This document shows positions 1-11,189 of a stretch of 64,000 bases of DNA, one piece after another. Source of the stretch: Coenobita brevimanus. Its lineage: Eukaryota > Arthropoda > Malacostraca > Decapoda > Coenobitidae. Each line of letters begins with the position of its first letter. The stretch's first letter is position 1. The notes under the pieces are model-generated. The model did not search any database. It was not told where the DNA came from and was given only the letters and a program-made list of their open reading frames with translations. A program made the position numbers and the translations under genes. The stretch covers positions 34,364,659 through 34,428,658 of the forward strand of contig CM064653.1 in assembly GCA_032717465.1 (NCBI GenBank). The letters are read 5' to 3'.

Positions 1-2261
1 TATTTTTTCCTCAGTTCTCAGTAGCTTGCATATGCCTGTGGCTTTTCTTGTACTCACAAAAAGATTAACTGAAAAACTTTCATTCAGATAATGTAAGAAG
101 CTGCTTGTTATAATTACTGTACTGTATTTTATCAAAACTTTACCTTCGGGTTTATGCCTCTAGACTTAAACTAACCAAAGAAAGAATTGGACTGCAATGC
201 TTTAGTTAAATCTGCTTTTAGGAGTTGAGTGCGTAAGTGATAAAGTGCTAATGTAAATAACAGGCCTCGAGTGGGTACCAGGGTGGCCACACAAATGGTG
301 TATACTACCGCAGCGAGGGTGACCCCAGGGAGAGACTACAACGCGACGCTTACTACGCCACCACACAGGTCGGACGCATCCACTAGCACAGCACACCTCG
401 CCTTCTCGCCCATTCACCATTAATCATCACCTGCGCTCTCCACTACTCACCTTCTTGCACTTTCAGCTTTGAGAGAGCAGTGGGGCTAAGCTTACACCAC
501 TACACTTACTAACACCTTCAGATTCCTTTTTTTTACTGTACTAACTCTGTTTGGCTTTGAGGTGTTGGGTAGCAATTTGTTGTGATGCATTTTCAGTCAC
601 AGATTTCCTGAAAAACTTAATTGTGCTTGAATTAACCAGGAATTATGGTAACTACTTATCTTTTGAAATGTAAAAGATTGGTTAATGTAGTAGTTGTAAT
701 AGTTTGTGGACGGTATTTATGTAACCATTTACATCATAGCACTAGTACATTTATGTTAATTATATATTGATGACAGTGAAAAGCTTGACCCATCAAACCT
801 GTCTTTATTTTCATGCACATTTTTCTCATGATTATTTCTCTCATTGGGGGTTTTCATTTGTGTTGAATGTGTATGAACTCTGCCATTGTATGAACTAAAG
901 AAAAATGAAATACGAAGTGCAGCCTTATGATGCTGCACACCTGCCAGTTTTGCACACTAACTGTTTGTGCAGGGGAAGGTAAGTAGATCCATGTAAGCAC
1001 ACTGGAAGAGGTAGAAAAGGGTATGAAATGAGGCAAGCAAAACCACTAAGTGCCCTGAGAGTGATATGAAGCTTAGTGACAGGTATTGCAGTGTCAGTGT
1101 ATCAAAGTTTGTTTTAACTTAACAGTATACATATGGTAATGGTGTTTTTTTTTTTTACTGCATTGCTTGTTTTTACAGTGCTGTTTAATCATTTTTATGC
1201 TGCTGATGTATTTAACTATGTGTGGTAGTTGCACAGGGGGCCTAGTAGTTAGTGGTACAAGTATAAAATATTATACAGTGTTTCAGTGGGGTTTACCACT
1301 GTTTTATTTCACTACTCACTTTACTAGACTCACTTGTTAGTAGACTGATTATTGTACCATATCTTAGTGCAGTCGTTGTATTAACAGTACAACTGTAATT
1401 CCCACATCATCATTTCTGAGAGTTCACTCCACCTTTGACATACACGTGGCATATGCGTTTTATCTCTCCTGTATCATCCTCTTTGTTAGTAGGTAGCAGT
1501 TCATCATCATATTAGTACCTCCACACTCCCAGAGTAGGGGGTTGTGGGCTGCAATTAAAATACAAAGCTGTTCTTCCAGAGAGTATTTTTATTTTTTCAT
1601 TCAGATAGTCTGCAAGTATTCTGATTTTCAGTCCATTTTACTTCAAATCTAAGCACATTGAGGCCATCCCTAATCAACACTTTCCAAGTATGCAAATTAT
1701 CATCACATTCATAGACTGGTCAGTCATGGTAGATTGTGTCACTTTGCCAACGCATGCACACTACACTTCGTAGCAGATGTGTAACTGCAACAACATGCAG
1801 AACAAGTGCCAGTAACGCACAGTATTTCTGTATATTTTAACTACCTTATAAATTATATGAAATGCTTACAAAATTATTACAAACTTATATACTGTAGGTA
1901 GTCATATTCTACTGGTATCTCGTTTTTCGTATTTTATTGTTCTCAAATATACTGATAATGCAGTGTAGCAGTGCAGCACTGTTAGCAGAAAAACATACGT
2001 TAACCCCTCAAATGTTGTTGAGTGATTGAGTGTTGAAGGTGAGTAGGTACTGTACAACCAAAAGCGAGACTCAGGGTTTTCACACCGAACTCATCAGATC
2101 AGTTTTACTTTATGGCACCAAATGTGATCATCATCTGCTAACATGACGTATTTCTACCTTCATCTGCCTTCACCTTTATGATTTTGTGTGTTTGCCTTCC
2201 TCTCTTCCCATTTTCCCACATACCCTGTCACATTTTGTTACACTTCTTTCCTTTTCAGGTG
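1..2261. other. Non-coding, no gene seen
   Basis: AT-rich sequence with short poly(T) runs and no convincing exon. Open frames here are short and lack matching splice sites or recognisable motifs. If the exon chain starting at 9284 is right, this is probably upstream intron or flank of that gene. Confidence 0.5.
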
Positions 2262-2490
2262 ACTGTACATTGAGTGACAAGCCTAATGGTTTCCTGTAAG
2301 CCAGAAAACCATTCACAGTGCTGGATGGTAACCATATAACCAACCCATACATGTTCCCTATGTGTCAGCAAGTGGGTTGGCAGAGAGTTAGTACCCCTTC
2401 CCATAAAACAACTTACTCAAAGACAAATGGCCACCCCTTACGGGATTATGGCATCTGGCTATGGATAGATACAGTTGGTAGAAACTTGCC
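2262..2490 (+). repeat. SINE-B copy (hairpin head, shared body, LINE-like tail)
   Basis: Starts with a head containing GTGACAAGCC and an imperfect palindrome around AATGGTTTCCTG. The body contains GGTAACCATATAACC and a GTTAGTACCCC block, and the end contains GGCCACCCCTTACGGGATTA and a short GATA-like tail. The same order recurs at 11190-11415 and 50926-51087, and the body is shared with the 5S-headed copy at 3949-4196. The terminal block matches the 3' end of the RT-a LINE. Confidence 0.75.
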
Positions 2491-2956
2491 GACGTACATA
2501 TACGGCCCTGGAAGCATTGACCTTGATTTTTACCAGTGTACATATAAAGTACCCGAAAAGTAGGGGTAAAGATAAAATTCAGTAACTGTTGGTCCTGAAC
2601 CCTTAACAGTCATTCATATCACAGATATTACCCTTCCTCCAAGAGAGAAATGAATGCACTTGCCAGATTCCAATGTAGCTGTCATTCTTCCTTATTTCAC
2701 ATTCAACAGAAAATACACACGAACGGACGTGTCTTGACTGCTCCCAGGCCAAGGCTCAGCCACCGCTGCAAACCTTAAGTAGTTTTCAGGAATTATGGTT
2801 GTCCTGTCTCCTATGGTCTTGTTTTCAGTGTAAAATACTGTAAGTTAATATGGACTACCAAAAATGTAAAGATTTATTGGCAAGAGTATACATGAATGTT
2901 TGTAGTATTTTCGGTAACAGCTGTTTTGGTACTGTAAGTTGTAACCAACCTCAATC

Positions 2957-3844
2957 ATGGCCGAAAATGTAAACACTGAGGGACTTGAATTTCCAGGATT
3001 TGATAGAAATACTAATGTCATGGATCTGGTTAAAACATTGATTATGAGGATTAGTGAACTTGAAAAGAAAGTGGAGAATCTAGTGTTAAAAGATGTGTCT
3101 GAGAATACAGAGATTACTATACAGAGTCTGATCCAGTCTAATGAGACAGCGAATGAAGAGATAAGAAATTTGAAGCGTGAAAATATTGAATTGAGGAGAA
3201 AACTAGAAGAGAATACTAATAAAACGGAGAAGGTGAGCAGTGTATTGGAAGAGCATAAGGCAAAGTGGGCACACGTAGAAGAAGAACAGAAAGAAGTGGT
3301 GAGCTTAAGAGAAATCATCCAGGAAGAAAGAGAAATGAACAAGATAAAATTGGAAGAAAATGTAGTGAAAATACTGAAGAAAAAAGAGAAAATAGTGAGA
3401 GAAACTGTAGAAAGGAACAGATGCGTGGTAATATTTGGAAACAGGGAGGAGGAAGAGGTTACATCCGTGAGACTCGAGAAAGACATGAACCTGGTAAGAG
3501 GAATATTAGGCAAGATTGATCCCGGAGGAGACAAGTGGGTAAAAGAAATTGAAGAAGTAAGGAGAATAGGGTCTTATAAGAAAGGGGAAACAAGACCAAT
3601 GAGAGTCAAGTTGTCAGCAGAAAGTGTAGTAGATGATATACTTAAAGTGACCTGGAAATTAAGCAAAGAGGCAGGGATGGAAAATATTATAATAAGAAAA
3701 GATTTGAATGAAGAAGAAAGAGAAGTTTTAAAATCATTGAAAGAAGTAAAGGAAAAAAATGATAAGAGGACAGAGGAAGAATGTAATACTTTTTTTTGGA
3801 GAGTAATGGATATGAAAGTAAGGAAGTGGTATTTAAGGAAATAG
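2957..3844 (+). CDS. LINE ORF1 protein (coiled coil plus RRM-like core)
   Basis: A 295-residue open frame starting MAENVNTEGL. Residues ~15-150 are strongly charged with heptad-like leucines (ISELEKKVENL, REIIQEEREM), consistent with a coiled coil for oligomerisation. Residues ~155-240 (RCVVIFGNREEEEV ... EEVRRIGSYKKG ... RPMRVKLSAES) resemble the RRM-type core and C-terminal domain of L1/CR1 ORF1 RNA-binding proteins, followed by IIIRKDLNEEERE. Such proteins coat the element RNA as an RNP and act as nucleic-acid chaperones. The frame is uninterrupted, unlike the adjacent ORF2. Coding beyond 3844 (to ~3940) stays open in another frame, so the original C-terminus may have been longer. Family assignment is by motif recognition only. 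Confidence 0.75.
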   Translation: MAENVNTEGLEFPGFDRNTNVMDLVKTLIMRISELEKKVENLVLKDVSENTEITIQSLIQSNETANEEIRNLKRENIELRRKLEENTNKTEKVSSVLEEHKAKWAHVEEEQKEVVSLREIIQEEREMNKIKLEENVVKILKKKEKIVRETVERNRCVVIFGNREEEEVTSVRLEKDMNLVRGILGKIDPGGDKWVKEIEEVRRIGSYKKGETRPMRVKLSAESVVDDILKVTWKLSKEAGMENIIIRKDLNEEEREVLKSLKEVKEKNDKRTEEECNTFFWRVMDMKVRKWYLRK

Positions 3845-3948
3845 AAGTGAAGGAAACTAAGGGGGATGGCTATGAAAGATCAAAAGTTGAGGAAGTGGTA
3901 CTGACGGAGAGTAGGAGAGAAGAGGGTATAAAAAACATCAAAAATAAA

Positions 3949-4196
3949 GGCCATACCACGTTGAGTACACCGCTTCCCGTCCGATCAGCGAAGTTAAGCA
4001 ACGTTGGGTCTGGTTAGTACTTGGATGGGTGACCGCCTGCAAACACCAGATGCTGTATTTAATAACGTTCTCCCTACGTGTCAAGTGGGGTTGGTGGAGG
4101 ATTAGTGCCCCTCCCTGTAAAGCAATTAACTCTAAGCCTTGGCCACCCCGTTTGGGATACATGGCGTCTGGCAATGAATGAATGAATGAATGAATA
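3949..4196 (+). repeat. 5S rRNA-derived SINE (SINE3-like)
   Basis: Positions 3949-4060 are clearly 5S rRNA-like: CATACCACGTTGAGTACACC, CGTCCGATCAGCGAAGTTAAG, GTTAGTACTTGGATGGGTGA and CCGCCTG, covering the internal pol III promoter (box A, intermediate element, box C). The following ~110 bp body (GGTTGGTGGAGGATTAGTGC, then GGCCACCCCGTTTGGGATA and GGCGTCTGGCAAT) matches the SINE-B body, and the copy ends in (GAAT)n at 4173-4196. It is not a functional 5S gene: the 3' end is replaced by SINE body. It sits between ORF1 and ORF2 of the CR1-like LINE. Confidence 0.88.
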
Positions 4197-7100
4197 TATA
4201 CTAATGTTGATGGTTTAATATCGGCAAGGCTTGAAATTAATGATTTCTTGAGAGAACATAAACCTAATTTCATGTGCTTTGTAGAGACCAAATTGCGAGA
4301 AGATATGGATGTTCATTGGAGAGATGGTAAATACAAACTGTGGAGAAAAGACAGAAAAGAAAAAACGGGAGGAGGAGTGATGATAGGAGTGAAGAACAAC
4401 ATAAATGTAGATACCATGGAAATGGGAGAAGGCAGGGCTGAAGTGATATATATGAAATTAGAAACTAGAGAGAATGTTAACCCTTTAAACGTGGCCGTGA
4501 ACAGTCGACCCCCCCCGAGTGGCGGGGTTGTATCACGGTCTGAGTACCTGTAGGAATAGCCAAAAATCAGAGATTAGCCCTAGAACATTATACTTGGTAT
4601 GGCAGATAGTACTTACATTCAGCTTTCTCCAGAGACAGGTGTTGAGCCTTCGTTCACTACCCAAGGACTTGTGGAGACTTGCAAAGTTGGGTAACCAAAT
4701 CTTCACTTTCACACCTCCAGCAACCCGGTTTCCCCTCTACCACAGCCTCATTCTGTCACAGTAAACTTTATACTATAACGTAAAGGTAGTTTGGAATCCG
4801 TATTTGTACAACAAGCACTGAAAATAAGGCTAAAATCAATGGAGCGTACAGCCGACATACAGCGCGGCGGCGGTCTTCCCGTCACTCAACAAACATTTCC
4901 ATTTTCACAGCTAAAAACATGTATACTACATTATTTTCAGTCATATTAGTTCCCAAAAGATCACCGCGGCGCGCTTTTTATGCTGCCTTACGCCTGTCAC
5001 TTTATTCTCGTTCCTGTCAGCCACTTGCACTGACTCGGAAGAGCTAGAACTCGCCATAATGTCACTTTGAAAGCCTGCGGTAAACTGACGCTAAACAGGG
5101 GCAAACCGTGCGAAAAAAAGCTAGTGTTACAACTGGGGAAACAAGCGTTTCCTAGTAGCATAAACTGCTTGTGAGAGGAGAGCGCAGATTTACAGTTCTG
5201 AGCAGTCAGAGTGCTGCCATGTATCACAGCCAGGCTGGCTGGGCCGTGGTGGGGGGGGAGGGGGGAAAAATGTGATACTTGGCAACAACAGAGGTCAGTA
5301 GTACAAAGGTAAAGTATGCTAATTGTAGCTAAAGGGTGGTGGTACTGATAGACAATACCAGCTGGAGCCTGCTTGCCCGTGGTTATTCAGAATTTACTAG
5401 AATCGCAAACGCGACGTTCCACCATTATGTCCTTTTCGCTGAGCGTCGCAAACGCGACGATCTGCGTTTAAAGGGTTAAGAGAGATATGGCGGTATTGTA
5501 TGTTCCCCCTAAGACAAGAGCATGGAATGATGACAAATACCAGATGTTGTCAGATATGGCTAACTATTTACAAAAAATAATTGAGAAAAGCAAGAATATA
5601 ATTTTGGTGGCTGACTTTAACTGTAAAGAGGTGAACTGGGAGGAATGGTACTCGGGAGGCGGCGAGGATTCGTGGGGCACTATGTTATTAAATATAATAA
5701 TGAATTATGTGATGACGCAATGGGTCAAAGAAGAGACATGGTTTCGAGGTGAGGACACACCAGCAAGGTTAGATTTACTGTTTACTAAGGAACCCGATGT
5801 AATAGAATCATTGAAATATCTCTGCCCTTTAGGAAAAAGTGATCATGTGGTCATTGAGTTCCAGATGATAATAGGGAATGTCGACCCAAGAGATGAGCTT
5901 CATAGACAGGGAAGGTACAACTTTGGGAAAGCAAATTTTACAGGATTGAGAAACTTTTTTGAAAATGCGGATTGGAGAAAATTGAGAGAAACAAGAGAGA
6001 TACAGAGGAAGTGGGATATCTTTCTAGACCTCTATAATTTGGGAGTGGAAAAATTTGTACCAAGAGTAAGAGGGAAAGAAAACAGGAAAAAGGAGTGGTT
6101 TAATAGAAGGTGTATTATAGCAAAAAAAGAGAGAGATAAGGTGTGGAACAATTGGAGAAAGAGAGGTAACAACAGAACAAAGGAAGAATATAAAAGAATT
6201 AGAAATGAATACACAAGAATACGTAGAGAAGAAGAAAGGAATTTTGAAAAAGGTATAATAGACAAATGCAAGGATGAACCCAAACTGTTCTATAGATTTG
6301 TTAATGGCATACTGAAACAAAAGGAAGGAATCACCAAACTGAAAGTAAAAGGAGAGGTCTATTAAGATGCAGCAATGCAAGCTGAAATAATGAACAAATG
6401 TTTCCAATCAGTTTTCACTAATGAAAAAGAGTTTGTGGAAGGGGAGGGAGTGATTAGAAATGTACCGGTGATAAAAGATATAAAAGTGGAGGTACAGGAA
6501 GTGTATAAATTACTGGAAATTCAAGATGTAAGGAAAGCCCCAGGACTTGATAAAATTTCTGATTGGGTACTGAAGGAATGCAGAAAACAATTGGTGGATA
6601 AAATTCACAGTTTAATCATGTGTTCTCTGGAAGAGGGGAAAGTGCTACAAGAATGGAAGAGGGCAAATGTGGTACCAATTTATAAGGGAGGAAACAGGGA
6701 AGAACCCCTGAATTATAGACCAGTGTCTCTAACCAGCATGGTCGCAAAATTGTGTGAGAGAATCCTGAAAGACAGATGGATAAAATATCTAAAAGTGATG
6801 AATATTTTGGCTGAATGTCAGTTTGAATTCAGAAGTGGAAGGTCATGTGTTTCTAACTTGTTGAGTTTTTACTCAAGAGTGATTGACGTGGTACAGGAGA
6901 GTGATGGTTGGTTGGATTGTGTGTACTTCGACTTAGAGAAGGCCTTTGACAAGGTACCTCATAAGAGACTAATGTGGAAACTAGAATATATAGGAGGTCT
7001 GAAGGGAAACTTCTGGAATGGATGAGAGACTTTTTGAGAGACAGACAAATGAGGACAGTAATAAAAGATAGGATGTCTGGATGGAGTAACAAGTGGAGTC

Positions 7101-8002
7101 CCTCAAGGTTTGGTGTTGGTGCCAGTAATGTTCCTGATTTACATAAATGATATGGTAGATGGAGTGAACAGTTATGCAAGTTTGTTTGCTGATGATGTAA
7201 AGATCTTGAGGAAGGTAGAGGTTGAGGAGGATTGTAAAATACTGCAGGAGGATTTGGATAGGATACATGATTGGAGCCGGATGTGGGAAATGAAATTTAA
7301 TGTAAAGAAATGTAAAATATTGGAAATGGGTAAAAGTACCAGGAGGCCATCACTGAATTGTTTGTTGGGTAATGAATTAATCATAAAAATGAGAGAAGAG
7401 AAAGATTTGGGAGTGCTGGTCCAAGATAGTTTGTCACCAGAAAAGCACATTAACAAGATAGTTGGAGAGACTTATAAACTCTTGACTAACATAAGAGTAG
7501 TATTTCATTATATGGATGAGGAGATGATGAAAAAATTGATAGTGACCATGATCCGCCCCAGGTTAGAATATGCAGTGGTAGTGTGGTCCCCACACAAAAA
7601 GAAAGATATAAACAAGATTGAGAGAATACAAAGAACAGCAACCAAATTGGTCCCCAGTCTGGCAGACCTGTCATACAGAGAGAGGCTGGAAAAGCTGGAT
7701 TTGCCTTCCTTAGAGGAAAGGAGAAAGAGGGGAGACATGATTGCAGTGTTCAGGACCATGGTGGGAGTAGATAAAATTGACAAAGAAGATCTGTTTTATG
7801 GGATAAGAGAGCAACAAGAGGACACGGAATGAAATTGAAAAAGTCAAACTGCTTGAAAGATATCAAGAAATATAGCTTTCCTTACAGAAGTATAGACTTA
7901 TGGAATAGCCTGGACAAAGAGATCGTCCAGTCCAAAAATTTAAACGAGTATAAAGCTAAATTTGACTTACTGAGAAACAGCGACAGAAACCCACGAGCAT
8001 AG
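4197..8002 (+). pseudogene. CR1-like LINE ORF2 (endonuclease + reverse transcriptase), disrupted
   Basis: APE-type endonuclease starts at YTNVDGLISAR (4197) and includes FVETKL, GGGVMIGVK, VADFNCKEVNWE, RLDLLFTKEPD and GKSDHVVIEF. The reverse transcriptase follows with KAPGLDKISDWVLKE, NYRPVSLTSMVAKL, YFDLEKAFDKVPHKR, FADDVKI and a CR1-style C-terminus (PHKKKDINKIERIQR, LVPSLADLSYRERLEKL). The normal roles are nicking the target DNA and priming reverse transcription. Damage: a 995-bp TTAA insertion at 4481-5475, an in-frame TAA at 6363-6365, small frameshifts near 7010-7100 and another near 7820, after which the frame continues to a TAG at 8000-8002. The insertion plus its duplicated TTAA is 999 bp, so the reading frame is the same on both sides. 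Not functional. Confidence 0.88.
4481..5475. mobile_element. TTAA-type (piggyBac-like) non-autonomous element
   Basis: Flanked by TTAA on both sides (4477-4480 and 5476-5479) and bounded by perfect 11-bp inverted ends CCCTTTAAACG / CGTTTAAAGGG. TTAA duplication with CCC-starting termini is the piggyBac signature. There is no transposase-sized ORF in its 995 bp, so it is non-autonomous. It interrupts the endonuclease of the CR1-like LINE; removing it together with one TTAA joins the LINE codons exactly, which confirms the borders. Confidence 0.9.
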
Positions 8003-8214
8003 CACATTCCCTTTATATCACAATTAGGTATATTAGATAAATACATAATTAATTGGAACGACTTAGACGAAGAGGTGGTGCATGAGAAAAACATTCATGT
8101 GTGTAAAAGTAGACTTGATGAATGTGGATTTGGAGACAGGACAGCACAAGCATTGCTCAATTCCTGTATACAGGTACTACAAATAGGTAAATACAACTCA
8201 TAGATAGTTTGCTG
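8003..8214 (+). other. 3' UTR and tail of the CR1-like LINE
   Basis: After the ORF2 stop, the sequence continues to a short tail with TACAAATAGGTAAATACAAC, the kind of simple 3' tail used by CR1-like elements. The equivalent 3' end of the inverted copy begins at 10233. Confidence 0.6.
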
Positions 8215-8420
8215 TGCCCTCATTAATTTTGTTCTCCACACCACAGCACACTTATTCTCCTCATACTCTTCACTTTCATAGCACTGACAGTCCTTGAACA
8301 TAATCTCAACAAAAGATCTCTGGAAGTGCTCAGCTGTAGTGGTTAGTTTCCTGCTGTCCATAGGGCTCAAGTCCAGATAAGCTAGTGGCCACAACAACAA
8401 CACTGTTCTGACAGATATTG
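8215..8420 (-). repeat. Unclassified interspersed repeat, copy 1
   Basis: On the minus strand it reads LDLSPMDSRKLTTTAEHFQR in frame. A diverged partner at 53010-53190 reads LDVNLMDHKRLTTSA. in the same register on the minus strand, and the DNA of both contains matching blocks (GATCTCTGG, GTGGTYAGT, GTCCAT, GCAACAACAA-like end). No family is recognised; conserved residues between copies suggest it derives from coding sequence. Confidence 0.4.
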
Positions 8421-9283
8421 GAACCCTTCATAGAGGAAGATTTTCATAGCCCTTTGTAGGAAATTTGTGTTGTATTTTTCTAACATGGGTGTTATTTTGA
8501 AACTTCCCTGAGATTTGCTATGCTCATTTAGTATTATATGATCATGACCCAACTGAGACTTCAGCACCAGCGCAAGGCCTCACTTGATAGCTAGCCTTTC
8601 CTGAACCTCATTGTAGATTAGTAATAGTACATACTGAACGTCTTTGCACAAGAGGAAAAGTCACTCGAGGTCACTCAGTTGAAACGTATGGTAAGTTGTA
8701 AGATGCCCTTTTGATCACCATACAAAAGAAAAATGGATTTCTGCCTGATTATTATTTTTTTTTTTTTTTTCCCTGGGGTAATTGTAAAGGAATGTTACTA
8801 ACCACATGTAACTGACTGGAGTTGTTAAACCTTACCTATTTGGTATGATGATGTATTTTTTGTTTTCACTTGCTAATGCCATAAGGTTCTATTTAGGAGA
8901 CCACTTATAGCAGAATGGTTAATGAAGGTAAATCTAATCTCTGTTGTTAGCCAATTAAAATAATATGGCAGTAGAAGTAATTAGATATAAATGATGTAAT
9001 CATGATGAAAAGGTTTAGGAGTTTCAGAATGGACTTAAGTTGTCATTGTAAAAGGGCTAAAGATGCTGCAAAAATAGATTCAGAGGCAAAGTGAAGATAC
9101 AGCACCTTCCTCCTCGACTATGGCATTGTTAAGATAAAATCCTTCTTTCCTACTGCGTATGTGTGTGTAACAGAATGCAACAGGCATGTCATTCATCCTT
9201 CAAGGTCCTGATATTGACTCCAAGAAACTTTGAATTTGATATATTCGTTTCATAAATGCAAGGCAATAATCTTATCTTTGCAG
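8421..9283. other. Probable intron, no gene seen
   Basis: AT-rich sequence with a poly(T) run near 8754-8771. It ends in a pyrimidine-containing stretch and CAG at 9281-9283, the acceptor for the exon that follows. Confidence 0.5.
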
Positions 9284-9588
9284 AGTCCATCACGTCGGAG
9301 CAGCCAGATAGCAAATGAAGAATCTCCAGCAGACAGTCGCGGGTACATACGCTCCCCTGATTCGTCTTCTTGCACTCTCACCACTTCCACCGCTGACTAT
9401 GACTCACGCAATGCTAACTACCTGAGCAGGGACGACAGGTACACCCCTAGTGGCACCACTAACAACTTTCCCCCTCCCCCCACTACCACCACCACCACAA
9501 TCTCCACAACCCCAGATAACAGTGATGACAGCAATGCCACTAACAACAACTGCAACAACAACAACAATCTGGCCTTGAGTCTGCAACA
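9284..9588 (+). CDS. Host gene exon (Ser/Thr/Asn-rich segment)
   Basis: A 305-nt open segment bordered by TTATCTTTGCAG at its left and a GTGAGT donor at 9589. It begins SPSRRSSQIANEESPADSR and continues through a Thr/Pro-rich (TTTTTTISTTP) and Asn-rich (NNNCNNNNNL) tract built on ACC and AAC triplets, typical of an intrinsically disordered linker. It starts in phase 0 and ends two bases into a codon. The next candidate exon (29008) supplies exactly the one missing base and stays open, which is the main support. Codon composition differs from the surrounding TE sequences. I do not recognise the protein; a cytoplasmic scaffold or signalling protein would fit the composition, but that is a guess. 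Confidence 0.7.
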
Positions 9589-10180
9589 GTGAGTACATGC
9601 AAGATGGTGCATGACAACGATGGCTGCCTGAATAACTCCCCTCGTCCTACCCAGATGGAGCCTGATCGTTGCATGGCATTTTCATCTGCATGCCATTAAC
9701 CCGTAGTACAGTTCAGTGTTGTTCCCTGCTCATTGCCTAACATTTACTGATTACTATATAGTATTTCAGAGTTTGTGTGTAATAGGCATTTCTGATTTTA
9801 ATATGTTTGTTCTGTTATTATGCGTACACTATTTCTTATTACTTTTTTATTAATGTTTTTGTTTTTGGATCTCTGAAGGAAATTATCCAAAGCAGGGAAA
9901 ATGAATAATGGTAACTGTTGTTCCCTCTGTGTTTACTTTTTTTTTTTTTATGCAAATTATTTATCATCCTCTTCAGGATTTGTGCCTGAATAACTATAAT
10001 ACAGTACTTTAATTATTCCATTCCTTATCCACATTAGGCTTCTTTCTTACCTAATCACACCAGGGAAGCAAAAATCATGTCATTCTTGAAGAAAACATTG
10101 CCTGGTCAGTTACAGGTCCTTTGGTGTACATCTCCCCACCTCATCCTGCTGAAGGTGAAATACTCATGCATATTGCTAAA

Positions 10181-10184
<4 letters not shown>
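9589..10184. other. Intron sequence, nothing recognised
   Basis: Starts with the GTGAGT donor of the preceding exon. Remaining sequence is AT-rich with a T run near 9940 and no coding or repeat signature I can name. Confidence 0.5.

Positions 10185-10232
<48 letters not shown>
10185..10232 (+). repeat. (GT)n microsatellite
   Basis: About 24 uninterrupted GT units that abut the 3' end of the inverted CR1-like LINE copy. The position suggests growth from the simple tail of the LINE. Confidence 0.95.
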
Positions 10233-10234
<2 letters not shown>

Positions 10235-10667
10235 CTGGTTGTAATATACAGGAAATGAGCTATGCTCGTGGAGTCCCGTTTCCATGTCTCAACCGGTCAG
10301 AGTTAGCTTTAAACTCATTTAAATTTTTGGACTGGCCGATTTCTTTGTCCAGGCTATTCCATTGGTCAGAGCATCTACTGTACATGGATAACTGTGTTGC
10401 TTGATATCCTTCAAGCAACTTTTCTTTTTCAATTTCATTCCTTGTCCTCTTGTTACTCCCTCACCCCATACAAGCAGAACTTCTCTGTCAGTTTTGTCTA
10501 CACTTGTCATGGCCCTGAACATTGCAATGATGTTGCCCCTCTCTCTTCTTTCTTTCAAGGAAGGCAGACCAGGCATTTCTAGTCTTTCCTTGTACAATAG
10601 ATCTGCCAGGCTAGGGACCATCATGGTTGCTGTTCTTTGTATTCTCTCGATATTCTCTCAATCTTGT

Positions 10668-10846
10668 CTTCTTTGAGAGCAGGGTGGCTCAGTGGTAGAG
10701 TGTCGGACTTGGGACTGAGGGGTTCTTGAGTTCGAGCCACTCCCGGTAGCTGTCATGCCGGGAGGGGTAGCACCCTCCTCTCACCTAGCAGGGCTATATG
10801 ATCTAATAAGGTCTAGGTTGGGGGAACATTTCCCTTTCCCTTCTTG
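10668..10846 (+). repeat. tRNA-derived SINE with target-site duplication
   Basis: Contains a good pol III box A (TGGCTCAGTGG) and box B (GAGTTCGAGCC) with tRNA-like spacing, followed by a tRNA-unrelated body ending in a pyrimidine-rich stretch. The 7-bp direct repeat ATCTTGT at 10661-10667 and 10847-10853 flanks it, and the uninterrupted LINE copy at 7600-7620 shows the empty site in reverse complement. It inserted into the inverted CR1-like LINE. Confidence 0.85.
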
Positions 10847-11189
10847 ATCTTGTTTATATCTTTCTTTTTATGTGGGGATCACACCACAGTTGCATATTCC
10901 AACCTGGAGCGGATCATAGACACTATCAGTTTTTTCATCATCTCCCCATCCATGTAATGAAATACCACCCTTAGGTTTGTCAAGAGCTTATATGTCTGTC
11001 TGACAATCTTGATAATGTGTTTTTCTGGTATCAAATTATCCTGGACCAACACTTCCCGGTCCTTCTCTTCTCTTGCTTTTATGATCAGTTCCTTTCCCAT
11101 CGAGTAATTCAGGGATGGCCTCTTGGTGCTTTTACCCATTCCCAATATTTTGCATTTTTTTTTTTTTTAATTGAAATCTTTCCTTTACA

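Larger units (their letters stand above)
2945..8212 (+). mobile_element. CR1-like LINE, near full length, carrying two nested insertions
   Basis: A non-LTR retrotransposon with ORF1 (2957-3844), then an endonuclease/reverse transcriptase ORF2 (4197-8002) and a short 3' tail near 8170-8212 containing AGGTAAATACAACTC. ORF order, the YTN.DGL start of the endonuclease and the LEKAFDKVPH and FADD blocks fit CR1-like elements. A 5S-derived SINE (3949-4196) sits between the ORFs and a TTAA element (4481-5475) sits inside ORF2. The 5' boundary is not clear. An inverted, 5'-truncated relative lies at 10233-12995. Confidence 0.85.

Noticed and set aside
1983..2039. Upstream exon of the host gene
   Set aside because: An AG and a GTGAGT donor are present, but all three frames between them contain stops.
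3949..4060. Functional 5S rRNA gene
   Set aside because: The 5S similarity is good, but the 3' end is replaced by SINE body with a (GAAT)n tail and there is no terminator T-run after a full 5S length.
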